From Nitrincola sp048264025 (GTDB taxonomy: Bacteria > Pseudomonadota > Gammaproteobacteria > Pseudomonadales > Balneatricaceae): a stretch of DNA of 64,000 nt. Positions 42,915 through 51,982 of this stretch are shown in pieces. The translations under genes and the position numbers were made by a program. Under the pieces are notes generated by a model. It did no database searches, was not told the origin of the DNA, and saw nothing but the letters and a program-made list of their open reading frames with translations. Position 1 is the first letter of the stretch. Each line of letters starts with the position of its first letter. The stretch is from the NCBI RefSeq assembly GCF_048264025.1, contig NZ_JBLXDN010000003.1, positions 162,623 through 226,622 of the forward strand, read 5' to 3'.

Positions 42915-45434
42915 ATGAAAAAACAACTCTTAGTCATCGGTAATGGCATGGTCGGCCACCACTTTGCCGAACAGTTGATGTCATCGGATAAAGCCGATGA
43001 ATTTCAGCTGCATATTTTTGCCGGTGAAAAACACCCGGCCTACGACCGTGTGCACCTGTCTGAATATTTTGAATCTCAGAGTGCGTCTCACCTGCACCTG
43101 GGTGAGGCTGATTTTTACAGCCGCGATGGCATTAACCTGCACCTGAATCAACCGGTATTGAGTATCGACCGGGAGGCGCGCACGGTCACGACAGCCACCG
43201 GTGAATTTAGCTACGATAAATTAGTGCTGGCAACTGGCTCTTATCCCTTTGTGCCACCGATCCCTGGTCGCGAACAGGATCACTGTCTGGTGTACCGTAC
43301 CCTGGATGATCTGGATGCGATTCGTGAAAGTGCCAAGGGTGCGACCCGTGGCGTCGTAGTGGGCGGTGGCCTGCTGGGGCTTGAAGCGGCGAATGCACTG
43401 AAAAAACTGGGACTGGAAGCGCATGTCGTGGAGTTCGCACCACGACTTATGCCGGTGCAGCTGGACACAGACGCCGGGCAGTTGCTGCGCCGTAAGATTG
43501 AAGAGTTGGGGGTGCAGGTGCACACCGAAAAAGCGACGCGAGAGATAGTCGCTGGTGACCAACAGCGCCTACGTATGTGTTTCAGCGATGAAACCTGGCT
43601 GGAAACGGACCTTATCGTCTTTTCAGCAGGTATTCGACCGCAGGATAGCCTGGCCGCTCAGGCCGGTCTTACCCTGGGTGAGCGCGGCGGCATAGTGATC
43701 GATAACCAGTGTAAAACCAGTGATCCTGATATTTATGCCATCGGTGAATGTGCGCTGTGGCAGAAGCAGCTATTCGGCCTGGTAGCACCGGGCTACACCA
43801 TGGCCAGAACGGCTGTATCAGACCTGACTGGAGACGGTAAAACCAGTTTTACCGGTGCGGATATGTCCACCAAGCTGAAGTTGCTGGGAGTGGACGTCGG
43901 CTCCATCGGCGATGCGCATGGCAGCACTCCTGGTGCGTTGAATTACCGTTACTCCGATGAGCTGGTCGGTGTTTATCGACGCCTGGTGGTCTCGCCAGAT
44001 GGCAAGCATCTGATCGGCGCGATTCTGGTTGGTGACAATAGTTACTACGATACCCTGTTGCAGTATGCCTTGAATGGCATTGAACTGCCGGAGTATCCCG
44101 AATCCCTGATCTTGCCATCCACCGGTCAGGACATGCCAGGCCTGGGCGCTTCGGCCTTGCCTTATGAGGCGACCATCTGCTCTTGTCACAATGTTACCAA
44201 GGGTGATATCTGCGAAGCGATGAATGACGGTGCGGTGTCCATGGCCGATCTGAAAGCCAATACCAAAGCCGCAACCGGCTGTGGTGGTTGTGCTGCCATG
44301 GTCAGGACGGTGCTCGACAGTGAATTGGAAAAACGTGGGGTGCAGGTTGATAAGTCGATCTGCGAGCACTTTGGTTATACCCGTCAGGAGCTGTTCCATC
44401 TGGTCAAGGTTGAGGAGATCAAAACCTTTGCTGAACTGATTAGCCGTTATGGGCAGGGCGGGGGATGCGAGATTTGTAAACCGGCGGTGGCCTCGATTCT
44501 GGCCAGTATCTGGAATGATCATGTGCATGAGCCTGCCCATGTGGCACTGCAGGATACCAATGATACCTTCATGGCCAATATGCAAAAAAACGGCACCTAC
44601 TCGGTTGTGCCGCGTATTCCCGGTGGCGAAATTACCCCCAGCATGCTGATCAGCATTGGTGAAGTGGGTAAAAAATACAATCTCTATACCAAAATCACCG
44701 GTGGCCAGCGTATCGACCTGTTCGGTGCCACGCTGGATGAGCTGCCATTAATCTGGGAAGAGCTGATTGCGGCAGGCTTCGAGACAGGCCATGCCTATGG
44801 CAAATCCCTGCGCACGGTTAAATCCTGTATTGGTGATACCTGGTGTCGTTATGGTGTGCAGGACAGCATGCGTATGGCGATACAGCTGGAAAATCGCTAC
44901 AAGGGATTGCGCTCGCCGCATAAGGTAAAAATGGCCGTGTCCGGGTGTACACGTGAATGTGCGGAGGCGCAGAGCAAGGACATCGGTGTGATTGCCACCG
45001 AGAAGGGCTGGAATCTGTTCGTTTGCGGTAACGGGGGTATGAAACCCCGCCATGCCGATCTGTTTGCCACCGATCTGGATGATGAAACCCTGGTGAGCTA
45101 TATCGACAGGGTACTGATGTTTTATGTCTACACCGCCGACCGTCTGCAACGTACTTCGGTATGGATGGAAAACCTGCAAGGGGGCCTGGACTATCTGCGT
45201 GAGGTGGTGATTGAAGACAGTCTTGGCTTAGGGGCCGAGCTGGAAGCGCGCATGCAACATGTGGTGGATAGCTATGAGTGTGAGTGGAAGAATGCTCTAC
45301 AGGATCCGACCAAGCGCAAACGTTTCCGTAGTTATGTAAACGCCGGAGAGCCTCGTCGGGCGCGTATTGCGCTGATAGAAGAGCGTGGTCAGTTAATTCC
45401 GGCACGTGATGTAACTGAGGAGGAATGCGCATGA
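42915..45434 (+). CDS. nirB: Nitrite reductase [NAD(P)H] large subunit
   Basis: The product is 839 aa. An FAD/NAD oxidoreductase module (VIGNGMVGHHFAEQL … LATGSYPFVPPIPG … VVGGGLLGLEAANAL) is followed by BFD-like [2Fe-2S] segments (CSCHNVTKGDICEAM … CGGCAAMV; GGGCEICKPAVA). The sirohaem/[4Fe-4S] catalytic domain carries the cluster cysteines in SCIGDTWCRYG and SGCTRECAEA. It reduces nitrite to ammonium in the cytosol. It is 48 bases after nrtC and overlaps nirD by 4 bases. It depends on sirohaem from CysG/CobA. Confidence 0.95.
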   Translation: MKKQLLVIGNGMVGHHFAEQLMSSDKADEFQLHIFAGEKHPAYDRVHLSEYFESQSASHLHLGEADFYSRDGINLHLNQPVLSIDREARTVTTATGEFSYDKLVLATGSYPFVPPIPGREQDHCLVYRTLDDLDAIRESAKGATRGVVVGGGLLGLEAANALKKLGLEAHVVEFAPRLMPVQLDTDAGQLLRRKIEELGVQVHTEKATREIVAGDQQRLRMCFSDETWLETDLIVFSAGIRPQDSLAAQAGLTLGERGGIVIDNQCKTSDPDIYAIGECALWQKQLFGLVAPGYTMARTAVSDLTGDGKTSFTGADMSTKLKLLGVDVGSIGDAHGSTPGALNYRYSDELVGVYRRLVVSPDGKHLIGAILVGDNSYYDTLLQYALNGIELPEYPESLILPSTGQDMPGLGASALPYEATICSCHNVTKGDICEAMNDGAVSMADLKANTKAATGCGGCAAMVRTVLDSELEKRGVQVDKSICEHFGYTRQELFHLVKVEEIKTFAELISRYGQGGGCEICKPAVASILASIWNDHVHEPAHVALQDTNDTFMANMQKNGTYSVVPRIPGGEITPSMLISIGEVGKKYNLYTKITGGQRIDLFGATLDELPLIWEELIAAGFETGHAYGKSLRTVKSCIGDTWCRYGVQDSMRMAIQLENRYKGLRSPHKVKMAVSGCTRECAEAQSKDIGVIATEKGWNLFVCGNGGMKPRHADLFATDLDDETLVSYIDRVLMFYVYTADRLQRTSVWMENLQGGLDYLREVVIEDSLGLGAELEARMQHVVDSYECEWKNALQDPTKRKRFRSYVNAGEPRRARIALIEERGQLIPARDVTEEECA

Positions 45435-45808
45435 ATTCTGCCATATTGACAGCATCAGAATGGATACCGGTATGCCAGCAGAGTGATCTGGTGGCGGGTG
45501 CAGGTGTCGCCGTGATCATCAAGGGACAGCCGGTAGCCATTTTCTGGTTACCAGGGCAGCAGCCGGAATGCTATGCACTGTCACATACCGACCCTTTTTC
45601 TGGCGCCGATGTTTTGGCGCATGGCTTGCTCTGTGAGAGTGAGGGGATTTGGTCGGTAGCCTCACCCATATACAAGCAGCATTTTCGACTGGATAATGGT
45701 GTGTGTCTGGAAGACTCGCAGGTCAGCATCAACTGCTGGGCTGTCAGGTTTCAGGGAGAGCAGGTGGAAATAGGTGACTTTGCAGCACTAGGCGGGCTCG
45801 AAACTTGA
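45431..45808 (+). CDS. nirD: Nitrite reductase [NAD(P)H] small subunit
   Basis: The product is 125 aa from the ATG at 45431, overlapping the nirB stop as ATGA with AGGAGG 8 bases upstream. It has a Rieske-like fold without the Rieske cluster ligands, as in E. coli NirD; family stretches VAIFWLP, YALSHTDPFSGADVLAHGLL and VASPIYKQHFRLDNGVCLED are present. It is slightly longer than the 108-aa E. coli protein. It is the non-catalytic partner of NirB and ends the nrtABC-nirBD operon. Confidence 0.92.
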   Translation: MNSAILTASEWIPVCQQSDLVAGAGVAVIIKGQPVAIFWLPGQQPECYALSHTDPFSGADVLAHGLLCESEGIWSVASPIYKQHFRLDNGVCLEDSQVSINCWAVRFQGEQVEIGDFAALGGLET

Positions 45809-45945
45809 TAGGTTCTGAAAGATAATTTAATTATAACAAAATTCATAATCAGTATTTTCAGTTATAATGGTTTCGGAGTAGACTACGCCTCAATTGCCTA
45901 TTTAAAAGCCTGTGTCAATGCAGGTGTCAGGGGAAAAGAGTCGTC

Positions 45946-47604
45946 ATGTATCAGTATAATAACGTCGATCAGCAAATCGTTGATGAACGTGTTGAGCAGT
46001 TCCGAGATCAGACCCGCCGCTATCTGGCCGGAGACTTGTCGGATGATGAGTTTCTGGCCTTGCGCTTGATGAATGGATTGTATATCCAGCGTCAGGCGCC
46101 GATGTTACGGGTGGCAATTCCTTATGGATTGATGTCCTCGGATCAGTTGCACAAGTTGGCGCATATTGCCCGTACCTATGATCGAGGCTACGGTCACTTT
46201 ACTACGCGTACTAATATTCAGTTCAACTGGCCCAAGCTGGAAGAGGTGCCGGATATTCTCGCCGAGCTGGCGAAAGCGCAGATGCATGCCATTCAGACCT
46301 CCGGCAACTGCATCCGTAATACCACCACGGACCACTTTGCCGGTGTCAACGCCGATGAGTTGGAAGACCCACGTCCCTGGTGTGAAATTATTCGTCAGTG
46401 GTCGACACTGCACCCGGAATTTGCTTACCTGCCGCGCAAGTTCAAAATTGCTGTTACCGGCAGCAAAGAAGACCGTGCCGCCAGTCAGGTACATGATATT
46501 GGCTTGCATCTGGTCAGCAACACTGAGGGTGAAGTCGGCTTTGAAGTGCTGGTCGGTGGCGGTTTGGGCCGTACGCCGGTGATCGGTAAAGTCATTCGTG
46601 AGTTTTTGCCTAAAGCGGATCTACTGTCCTATCTGGATGCGATTTTGCGGGTGTATAACCTCAAAGGGCGTCGTGACAACAAGTACAAGGCCCGCATCAA
46701 AATTCTGGTCGAGTCCCTGGGTATCGATGCCTTCCGTGAGCTGGTTGAAGCCGAATGGCAGTATGCGCGCGATACAGAGCTGACGCTGACCCAGCAGGAA
46801 ATCGACCGGGTGAAGTCGTTCTTCGTGCCACACCCTTATGAATCCCTGCCTGATCACAGTGAAGATCTGGAAGCCAAGCTGGCTGCCGATACGGATTTCC
46901 GTGTCTGGTACGAGCGCAATACCCGGGCGCACAAGGTATCCGGTTATCGCAGCGTAGTGGTGTCGTTAAAGCCGCTGCTGGGTGCACCCGGTGATATCAC
47001 TGATCTGCAGATGGATGTGGTAGCCGACCTGGCTGAGCAGTACAGCTTTGCCGAAATACGCTCAACTCATGATCAGAACTTGGTTCTGGCCGAAGTGCGT
47101 AAAGCTGATCTTTATGCTGTGTGGCAAAAACTGGCTGAGCATAACCTGGCTCGTGCCAATATCAACACCCTGACTGACATGATTGTCTGCCCCGGGTTTG
47201 ATTTCTGTGCGCTGGCCAATGCCAAAACGCTGAACATTGCTGATGCGATCAATACTGAGTTTGAAGATCTGGACTACCTTTACGACCTGGGCGATATTCA
47301 GTTGAATATGTCCGGCTGTATCAATGCCTGTGGTCATCACCATGTCGGTCATATAGGTATTTTGGGCGTGGATAAGAAGGGCGAAGACTGGTATCAGATC
47401 ACCTTAGGTGGTTCGGGCCGCGAAGATGCGTCACTCGGTAAAGTACTGGGTAAAGCTGTCGCAGCCGATGAAGTGCCCGCGGTGTTACGTAAAATTCTGG
47501 AAACCTATGTAGAACAGCGTACCGATGAAGAGCGCTTTCTGGATACCGTGCGCCGTGTAGGCGTCGCCCCGTTTAAGGAGAAGGTTTATGCCGTTGCTCA
47601 TTGA
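45946..47604 (+). CDS. cysI: Assimilatory sulfite reductase hemoprotein
   Basis: The product is 552 aa of the sirohaem/[4Fe-4S] nitrite/sulfite reductase family. Duplicated ferredoxin-like and catalytic repeats include TTRTNIQFNWPKLEEVPDIL. The cluster ligands are in CPGFDFCALANAKTLNIAD and NMSGCINACGHHHVGHIG. It resembles the single-subunit CysI of Pseudomonas, used with DUF934 and APS reductase, and lacks a CysJ partner here; the electron donor is probably ferredoxin or Fpr-linked (inference). Sulfite is reduced to sulfide. It overlaps the DUF934 gene by 17 bases. Confidence 0.9.
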   Translation: MYQYNNVDQQIVDERVEQFRDQTRRYLAGDLSDDEFLALRLMNGLYIQRQAPMLRVAIPYGLMSSDQLHKLAHIARTYDRGYGHFTTRTNIQFNWPKLEEVPDILAELAKAQMHAIQTSGNCIRNTTTDHFAGVNADELEDPRPWCEIIRQWSTLHPEFAYLPRKFKIAVTGSKEDRAASQVHDIGLHLVSNTEGEVGFEVLVGGGLGRTPVIGKVIREFLPKADLLSYLDAILRVYNLKGRRDNKYKARIKILVESLGIDAFRELVEAEWQYARDTELTLTQQEIDRVKSFFVPHPYESLPDHSEDLEAKLAADTDFRVWYERNTRAHKVSGYRSVVVSLKPLLGAPGDITDLQMDVVADLAEQYSFAEIRSTHDQNLVLAEVRKADLYAVWQKLAEHNLARANINTLTDMIVCPGFDFCALANAKTLNIADAINTEFEDLDYLYDLGDIQLNMSGCINACGHHHVGHIGILGVDKKGEDWYQITLGGSGREDASLGKVLGKAVAADEVPAVLRKILETYVEQRTDEERFLDTVRRVGVAPFKEKVYAVAH

Positions 47605-48070
47605 TCGCCAGACAGCTGAAAATACCTGGACCTTCGTTAACCCGGAGCAGCCGGAAGACTTCCAGGCGGAATCTATTAAAGACCTGCTGGTACCGTTTGC
47701 CTTGCTACAGCAAGCAGCTGACACTAATCCGAATCGTCTGGGTGTTCAGATCAACGGTGAACAAGCCGCCGCTGATCTGCAGCCCTGGCTGGCGCAGTTG
47801 TCTCTGATCGCCATCGAGTTCCCCATGTTCCGTGATGGTCGTGGCTATAGTCTGGCGCGCCAGATACGTCGTCTCGGCTATACCGGTGAATTGCGTGCTG
47901 TCGGCGATATCGGCCGAGATCAGCTAGGCTATCTGGAACGTTGTGGCTTTAATGCTTTTGCCCTGGCCGATGAAAAATATAAACCGGAGATGCTCAGTGC
48001 CTTTACTGAAATCTCCGTGCGTTATCAGGGTGCGGCTGATGATCCGCGTCCGATCTACCGTCAATCTTGA
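47588..48070 (+). CDS. DUF934 family protein of the sulfite reductase operon
   Basis: The product is 160 aa and matches the DUF934 family (FPMFRDGRGYSLARQIR around residue 78, followed by GYTGELRAVGDIGRDQL). This family sits directly after cysI in many Proteobacteria. No metal or cofactor motif can be read with confidence, and its role in sulfite reduction has not been established to my knowledge. AAGGAGAAGG near 47575 serves as ribosome site inside the end of cysI. cysH follows after 12 bases. Confidence 0.85.
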   Translation: MPLLIDRQTAENTWTFVNPEQPEDFQAESIKDLLVPFALLQQAADTNPNRLGVQINGEQAAADLQPWLAQLSLIAIEFPMFRDGRGYSLARQIRRLGYTGELRAVGDIGRDQLGYLERCGFNAFALADEKYKPEMLSAFTEISVRYQGAADDPRPIYRQS

Positions 48071-48082
48071 AGGGTATAGACC

Positions 48083-48817
48083 ATGTCAGATGTATTAACA
48101 TCCCAGTTGCAGGATAAAATTGCCCAGGCGGTGAGCCTGTTGCAGCAAGCCGAAAGCCAATATCAGGGCAATCTGGTGCTGGCGAACAGCCTGGGGGCTG
48201 AAGATATGGTGCTGGCGGATCTGCTGGCGCAGCACCTGCCGGGTATCGGCCAATTTGTGCTGGATACCGGACGCTTGCCAGAAGAAACCCTGACGCTATT
48301 GGCAAAATTCTCTGAGCGTTATCCGCAGCTGAAAGTGGATGTCTATTACCCGGATGCTACCGCTGTAGAAGGTTTTGTGCGTGATCATGGGATTAATGCC
48401 TTTTATGAATCCCAGGCGTTACGCAAAGCCTGTTGTGGTGTACGTAAGCTGGAACCACTCAAGCGCGCCTTGGCCGGTCGTGCTGCCTGGATTACCGGCT
48501 TGCGCCGGGAACAGTCAGTCACGCGTGATGCCGTTGAGCTTTCTGAGTGGGATGCCGCTAACGGTTTGCAGAAGCTTAATCCGCTGGCTGACTGGACTCA
48601 GGCCGAGATCTGGGCCTATATCAAGCACTTTGATGTGCCCTATAATGCCTTGCATGATCAGCACTACCCCAGCATAGGCTGTGCCCCCTGTACACGTTCT
48701 ATTACGATGGGTGAGGATGTGCGCGCTGGACGCTGGTGGTGGGAGAATCCTGAAAACCGTGAATGCGGACTGCATGCGGCCGCCAGCTCCAGTATTCCTT
48801 TACGCACTTCGAGATAA
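48083..48817 (+). CDS. cysH: Adenylyl-sulfate (APS) reductase
   Basis: The product is 244 aa. The PP-loop-like start LANSLGAEDMVLADLL, the [4Fe-4S] pattern C117-C118 … C200-x2-C203 (ACCGVRK and GCAPCTR), and the catalytic cysteine in ECGLH (C228) are visible. The four-cysteine cluster pattern is what distinguishes APS reductases from the cluster-free PAPS reductases of E. coli type. It reduces APS to sulfite using thioredoxin, so no APS kinase step is needed. It is 12 bases after the DUF934 gene and 5 bases before cysG. Confidence 0.92.
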   Translation: MSDVLTSQLQDKIAQAVSLLQQAESQYQGNLVLANSLGAEDMVLADLLAQHLPGIGQFVLDTGRLPEETLTLLAKFSERYPQLKVDVYYPDATAVEGFVRDHGINAFYESQALRKACCGVRKLEPLKRALAGRAAWITGLRREQSVTRDAVELSEWDAANGLQKLNPLADWTQAEIWAYIKHFDVPYNALHDQHYPSIGCAPCTRSITMGEDVRAGRWWWENPENRECGLHAAASSSIPLRTSR

Positions 48818-48822
48818 AATCC

Positions 48823-50220
48823 ATGCAATATTTGCCGCTGTTTTTTGACCTCAAGGGTCGGGATGTGTTGCTCGTGGGCGGCGGCGATATTGCCCTGCGT
48901 AAAGCCAGGCTGTTGAGCCGTGCCGGTGCGCAGCTCAGTGTTGTAGCCCTGGACATTCTACCTGAACTGCATGAGCTGCTGGATCAACATCAGGGTCTTG
49001 CCATTACCGGCCCTTACCATGCGCCCTTGTTGGCAGGAAAAACCCTGGTGCTGGCCGCAACCGATGATGAGGCGCTGAATGAGCGTGTGCATCACGATGC
49101 CATCGCTGCCAATGTGCCGGTGAATGTGGTGGATAATCCGGCGCTCTGCACCTTTATTTTTCCTGCTATTGTTGATCGTTCTCCTATCGTTATCGGTATC
49201 AGCTCCGGTGGCCAATCGCCGGTATTGGCGCGTATTCTGCGCTCCAAACTGGAAAGTCAGATTCCGATCAGTTTCAGTCGCCTGGGGCAGTTGGTTGGTC
49301 GGTTGCGTGATCAGGTCAAGGCGCGCTTTGGTTCGGTGAATGAGCGTCGGGTGTTCTGGGAAAAGGTGCTGAATGGTCAGGTCGCCGAGCGGGTATTTGC
49401 CGGTCGGGATGCCGAGGCTGAGGCGCTGCTGCTGGAGCAGATAGCCGCTGGGAATGCCGATAGCCACACGGGTGAAGTTTACCTGGTCGGAGCGGGGCCG
49501 GGTGATCCAGAATTGCTGACCTTCAAAGCCTTGCGGCTGATGCAGCAGGCCGATGTGGTGCTGTATGACCGCTTGGTCTCGGATGAGGTGCTGGAGCTGT
49601 GTCGTCGTGATGCCGATCTGATCTATGTGGGTAAAAAACGCGATAATCACGCGGTACCGCAGCAGGATATCAACCAGTTGTTGATTGACCATGCCCGTGC
49701 TGGACGGCGCGTGGTGCGACTAAAAGGCGGGGACCCGTTTATTTTTGGTCGTGGTGGCGAAGAACTGGAGCAGTTAAAAGCCGCCGGCATTCCGTTTCAG
49801 GTGGTGCCGGGAATTACCGCGGCCAGTGCTTGCTCTACCTATGGCGGTATTCCGCTGACCCATCGCAATTACGCGCAGTCGGTGAAGTTTGTTACCGGGC
49901 AGCTAAAAAACCGTACCTCCGATCTGAATTTTGCCGAGTTAGTCCAACCCAATCAGACTATCGTGTTTTACATGGGGCTGCACACCTTAGAGCTGTTGGT
50001 GCAGGGATTGATGGAGCAGGGGAAGCCAGCTGATACCTTGATAGCCATCGTGTCGCAAGGTACGTCGGCGCAACAACGGGTACTCACCGGACAGTTGCAG
50101 ACTATCGTTGCTCAGCAGGCAGAGGCGCAGCTGGAAGCGCCGGCGATTATTATTGTGGGAGAGGTAGTGGCGTTGCAGTCTCAACTCAGTTGGTTCGGTG
50201 CATCAGCCGAAACTGAATGA
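48823..50220 (+). CDS. cysG: Sirohaem synthase (trifunctional CysG)
   Basis: The product is 465 aa from the ATG at 48823 (MQYLPLFFDLKGRDVLLVGG); the longer frame lies inside cysH. The N-terminal precorrin-2 dehydrogenase/ferrochelatase half has the NAD motif VGGGDIALRKARLL. The C-terminal SUMT half has GAGPGDPELLTFKAL, VRLKGGDPFIFGRGGEE and VVPGITAASACSTYGGI. It converts uroporphyrinogen III to sirohaem, the cofactor of CysI and NirB. No strong ribosome site precedes it, which suggests translational coupling to cysH. It is the last gene of the cysI-DUF934-cysH-cysG operon. Confidence 0.95.
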   Translation: MQYLPLFFDLKGRDVLLVGGGDIALRKARLLSRAGAQLSVVALDILPELHELLDQHQGLAITGPYHAPLLAGKTLVLAATDDEALNERVHHDAIAANVPVNVVDNPALCTFIFPAIVDRSPIVIGISSGGQSPVLARILRSKLESQIPISFSRLGQLVGRLRDQVKARFGSVNERRVFWEKVLNGQVAERVFAGRDAEAEALLLEQIAAGNADSHTGEVYLVGAGPGDPELLTFKALRLMQQADVVLYDRLVSDEVLELCRRDADLIYVGKKRDNHAVPQQDINQLLIDHARAGRRVVRLKGGDPFIFGRGGEELEQLKAAGIPFQVVPGITAASACSTYGGIPLTHRNYAQSVKFVTGQLKNRTSDLNFAELVQPNQTIVFYMGLHTLELLVQGLMEQGKPADTLIAIVSQGTSAQQRVLTGQLQTIVAQQAEAQLEAPAIIIVGEVVALQSQLSWFGASAETE

Positions 50221-50257
50221 CGCTTGAGTCAGCGCCAGATTCTGGCATCATAGCGCT

Positions 50258-50530
50258 ATGAATCCTTGGTTTGTTTATATACTCCGCTGCGCTGATAACT
50301 CCCTGTACACAGGTATCACTACCGATACCAGTCGTCGTGTGCTGGAGCATAATCAGTGCAATCGACTGGGGGCTCGCTATACACGCGCCCGCCGTCCAGT
50401 GGCGCTGGTCTGGCAGGAGTCTCACCCGAATCGTAGCAGCGCACTAAAGCGCGAAGCGGCAGTAAAAAAACTGCCGCGTCCGGCCAAAGAGCGCTTGCTG
50501 GAGCATAGAGAACAAGCCCTTAGCGAGTAA
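50258..50530 (+). CDS. GIY-YIG domain protein, YhbQ-like
   Basis: The product is 90 aa. The GIY-YIG core is visible as WFVYILRCADNSLYTGITTD (the motif reads VYI … YTG), with the conserved arginine in SRRVLEHN and the glutamate in SALKREAAVKKL. It belongs to the small UPF0213/YhbQ group, reported to act on DNA; its physiological role is unclear. The 3' end overlaps that of the convergent dihydroorotase by 11 bases. Confidence 0.85.
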   Translation: MNPWFVYILRCADNSLYTGITTDTSRRVLEHNQCNRLGARYTRARRPVALVWQESHPNRSSALKREAAVKKLPRPAKERLLEHREQALSE

Positions 50531-51860
50531 ACAGCATCCGTTGACCACTGACACCCGGTTCTTGAATTTGTCCATCCTGATACACCACCCGTCCATTCAC
50601 CAGCGTCGTATCTATGCTGCTTCTGAATTGATAATGCTCAAACGGTGACCAGCCACATTTGTACAAGATGTTGTTGCGGGTCACTGTGAAGGGTTTATGC
50701 AGGTCGATCAGTACCAAGTCGGCAAAGTGGCCTTCACGCAGATAGCCACGATCAGCGATTTTGTAGCGCTCAGCGACATTGTGGCTGGTTTTCTGCACTA
50801 TGCGTTCGAGGGTGAAAATACCGTTATGGTAATGCTCCAGCAAGCTGGGCAGGGCATGTTGTACCAACGGCAGGCCAGCGGGCGCGGTGAAGTAAGTATC
50901 GGCCTGTTTTTCTTCCCAGGTGTGCGGGGCATGGTCGGTGGCGATAATATCTATCACATCTTCATTCACGGCACGCAGCAACGCTTCCCGGTCAGCCAGG
51001 GATTTGATTGCCGGGTTGCATTTGATCTGGTTACCCAGTGTCAGGTAATCATCACTGCTAAAGAACAGGTGATGGACACAGGCCTCCAGGGTAATTTGCT
51101 TGCCAGCGATGGGACCAGCTGTAAACAGCTGCAGCTCATCCGCTGTGGTCAGGTGCAGAACATGTAGCTGGGTACCGAATTTTTTTGCCAGCTCTACCGC
51201 CAGGGTAGATGACTTCAGGCAGGCCTCACGTGAACGTATGTCCGGATGATAGATGACCGGGATGTTATCGCCGTACTCAGCGCGGTAGCGGGCTTCATTC
51301 GCCAGAATGGTTGGAGAGTCTTCACAGTGAGTAACAACAATAGCAGGGGCTTCGCGGAAAATACCCTCCAGTGCGTGGATATCATCCACCAGCATATTAC
51401 CGGTAGATGCACCCATAAACACTTTTACACCGCAGGCTTGATTCTTGTCCAGACGCTTGATTTCTTCCAGGTTGTCGTTAGATGAACCCATGTAAAAAGA
51501 ATAGTTTGCGATAGATTTTTCATCTGCTATAGCAAATTTTGCTTCCAGCGCTTCCAGTGTCAGCGTGGGTGGTTTGACGTTTGGCATTTCCATGTAGCTA
51601 GTGATGCCACCGGCAACAGCGGCGCGTGACTCGGTGAAAATATCACCCTTATAAGTAACCCCCGGCTCCCTGAAATGCACTTGGTCATCAATCATTCCCG
51701 GCAACACATACTTACCACCGGCATCCAGTATTTCACACCGCTCTGGAGGCGGAATGAAATCGGCAATTTTCTCGATTCGTTCGCCGGAAATCAGAATGTC
51801 GGCATCACTGATTCGACCTTCGTTGACGATTTTGGCGTTTTTAATCAATAGATGGGTCAT
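50520..51860 (-). CDS. Dihydroorotase (class I)
   Basis: The product is 446 aa, an amidohydrolase-fold enzyme. Metal-site motifs are GMIDDQVHFREPG (about 55-67), a lysine in CGVKVFMGAS (candidate carbamylated residue), VTHCEDS, LHVLHLTTADE and IIATDHAPHTWEEK. It has the length and motifs of class I dihydroorotases rather than the 348-aa class II PyrC of E. coli. It interconverts carbamoyl-aspartate and dihydroorotate in pyrimidine synthesis. The symbol is left empty because pyrC may name a second paralogue elsewhere. No partner gene is adjacent. Confidence 0.88.
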   Translation of the reverse strand: MTHLLIKNAKIVNEGRISDADILISGERIEKIADFIPPPERCEILDAGGKYVLPGMIDDQVHFREPGVTYKGDIFTESRAAVAGGITSYMEMPNVKPPTLTLEALEAKFAIADEKSIANYSFYMGSSNDNLEEIKRLDKNQACGVKVFMGASTGNMLVDDIHALEGIFREAPAIVVTHCEDSPTILANEARYRAEYGDNIPVIYHPDIRSREACLKSSTLAVELAKKFGTQLHVLHLTTADELQLFTAGPIAGKQITLEACVHHLFFSSDDYLTLGNQIKCNPAIKSLADREALLRAVNEDVIDIIATDHAPHTWEEKQADTYFTAPAGLPLVQHALPSLLEHYHNGIFTLERIVQKTSHNVAERYKIADRGYLREGHFADLVLIDLHKPFTVTRNNILYKCGWSPFEHYQFRSSIDTTLVNGRVVYQDGQIQEPGVSGQRMLFTR

Positions 51861-51982
51861 GCTGGTGTCTCAGTTAGCTGGTTTTGTTTCAATTATAAAC
51901 CGAATGCGCTTTATTCGCAGCGCATCAATGACTACAATAGTGAACAATAGCTTCGCATCTCTGGCAGAATAAAGGAACCGAA

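Noticed and set aside
43818..44585. A 255-codon minus-strand frame inside nirB
   Set aside because: It is antisense to NirB, which is complete and conserved; no domain or start signal was seen.
45863..45868. TATAAT as the -10 of the cysI promoter
   Set aside because: The hexamer is perfect, but no acceptable -35 lies at 16-18 bases; an activator-dependent promoter is possible but cannot be supported.
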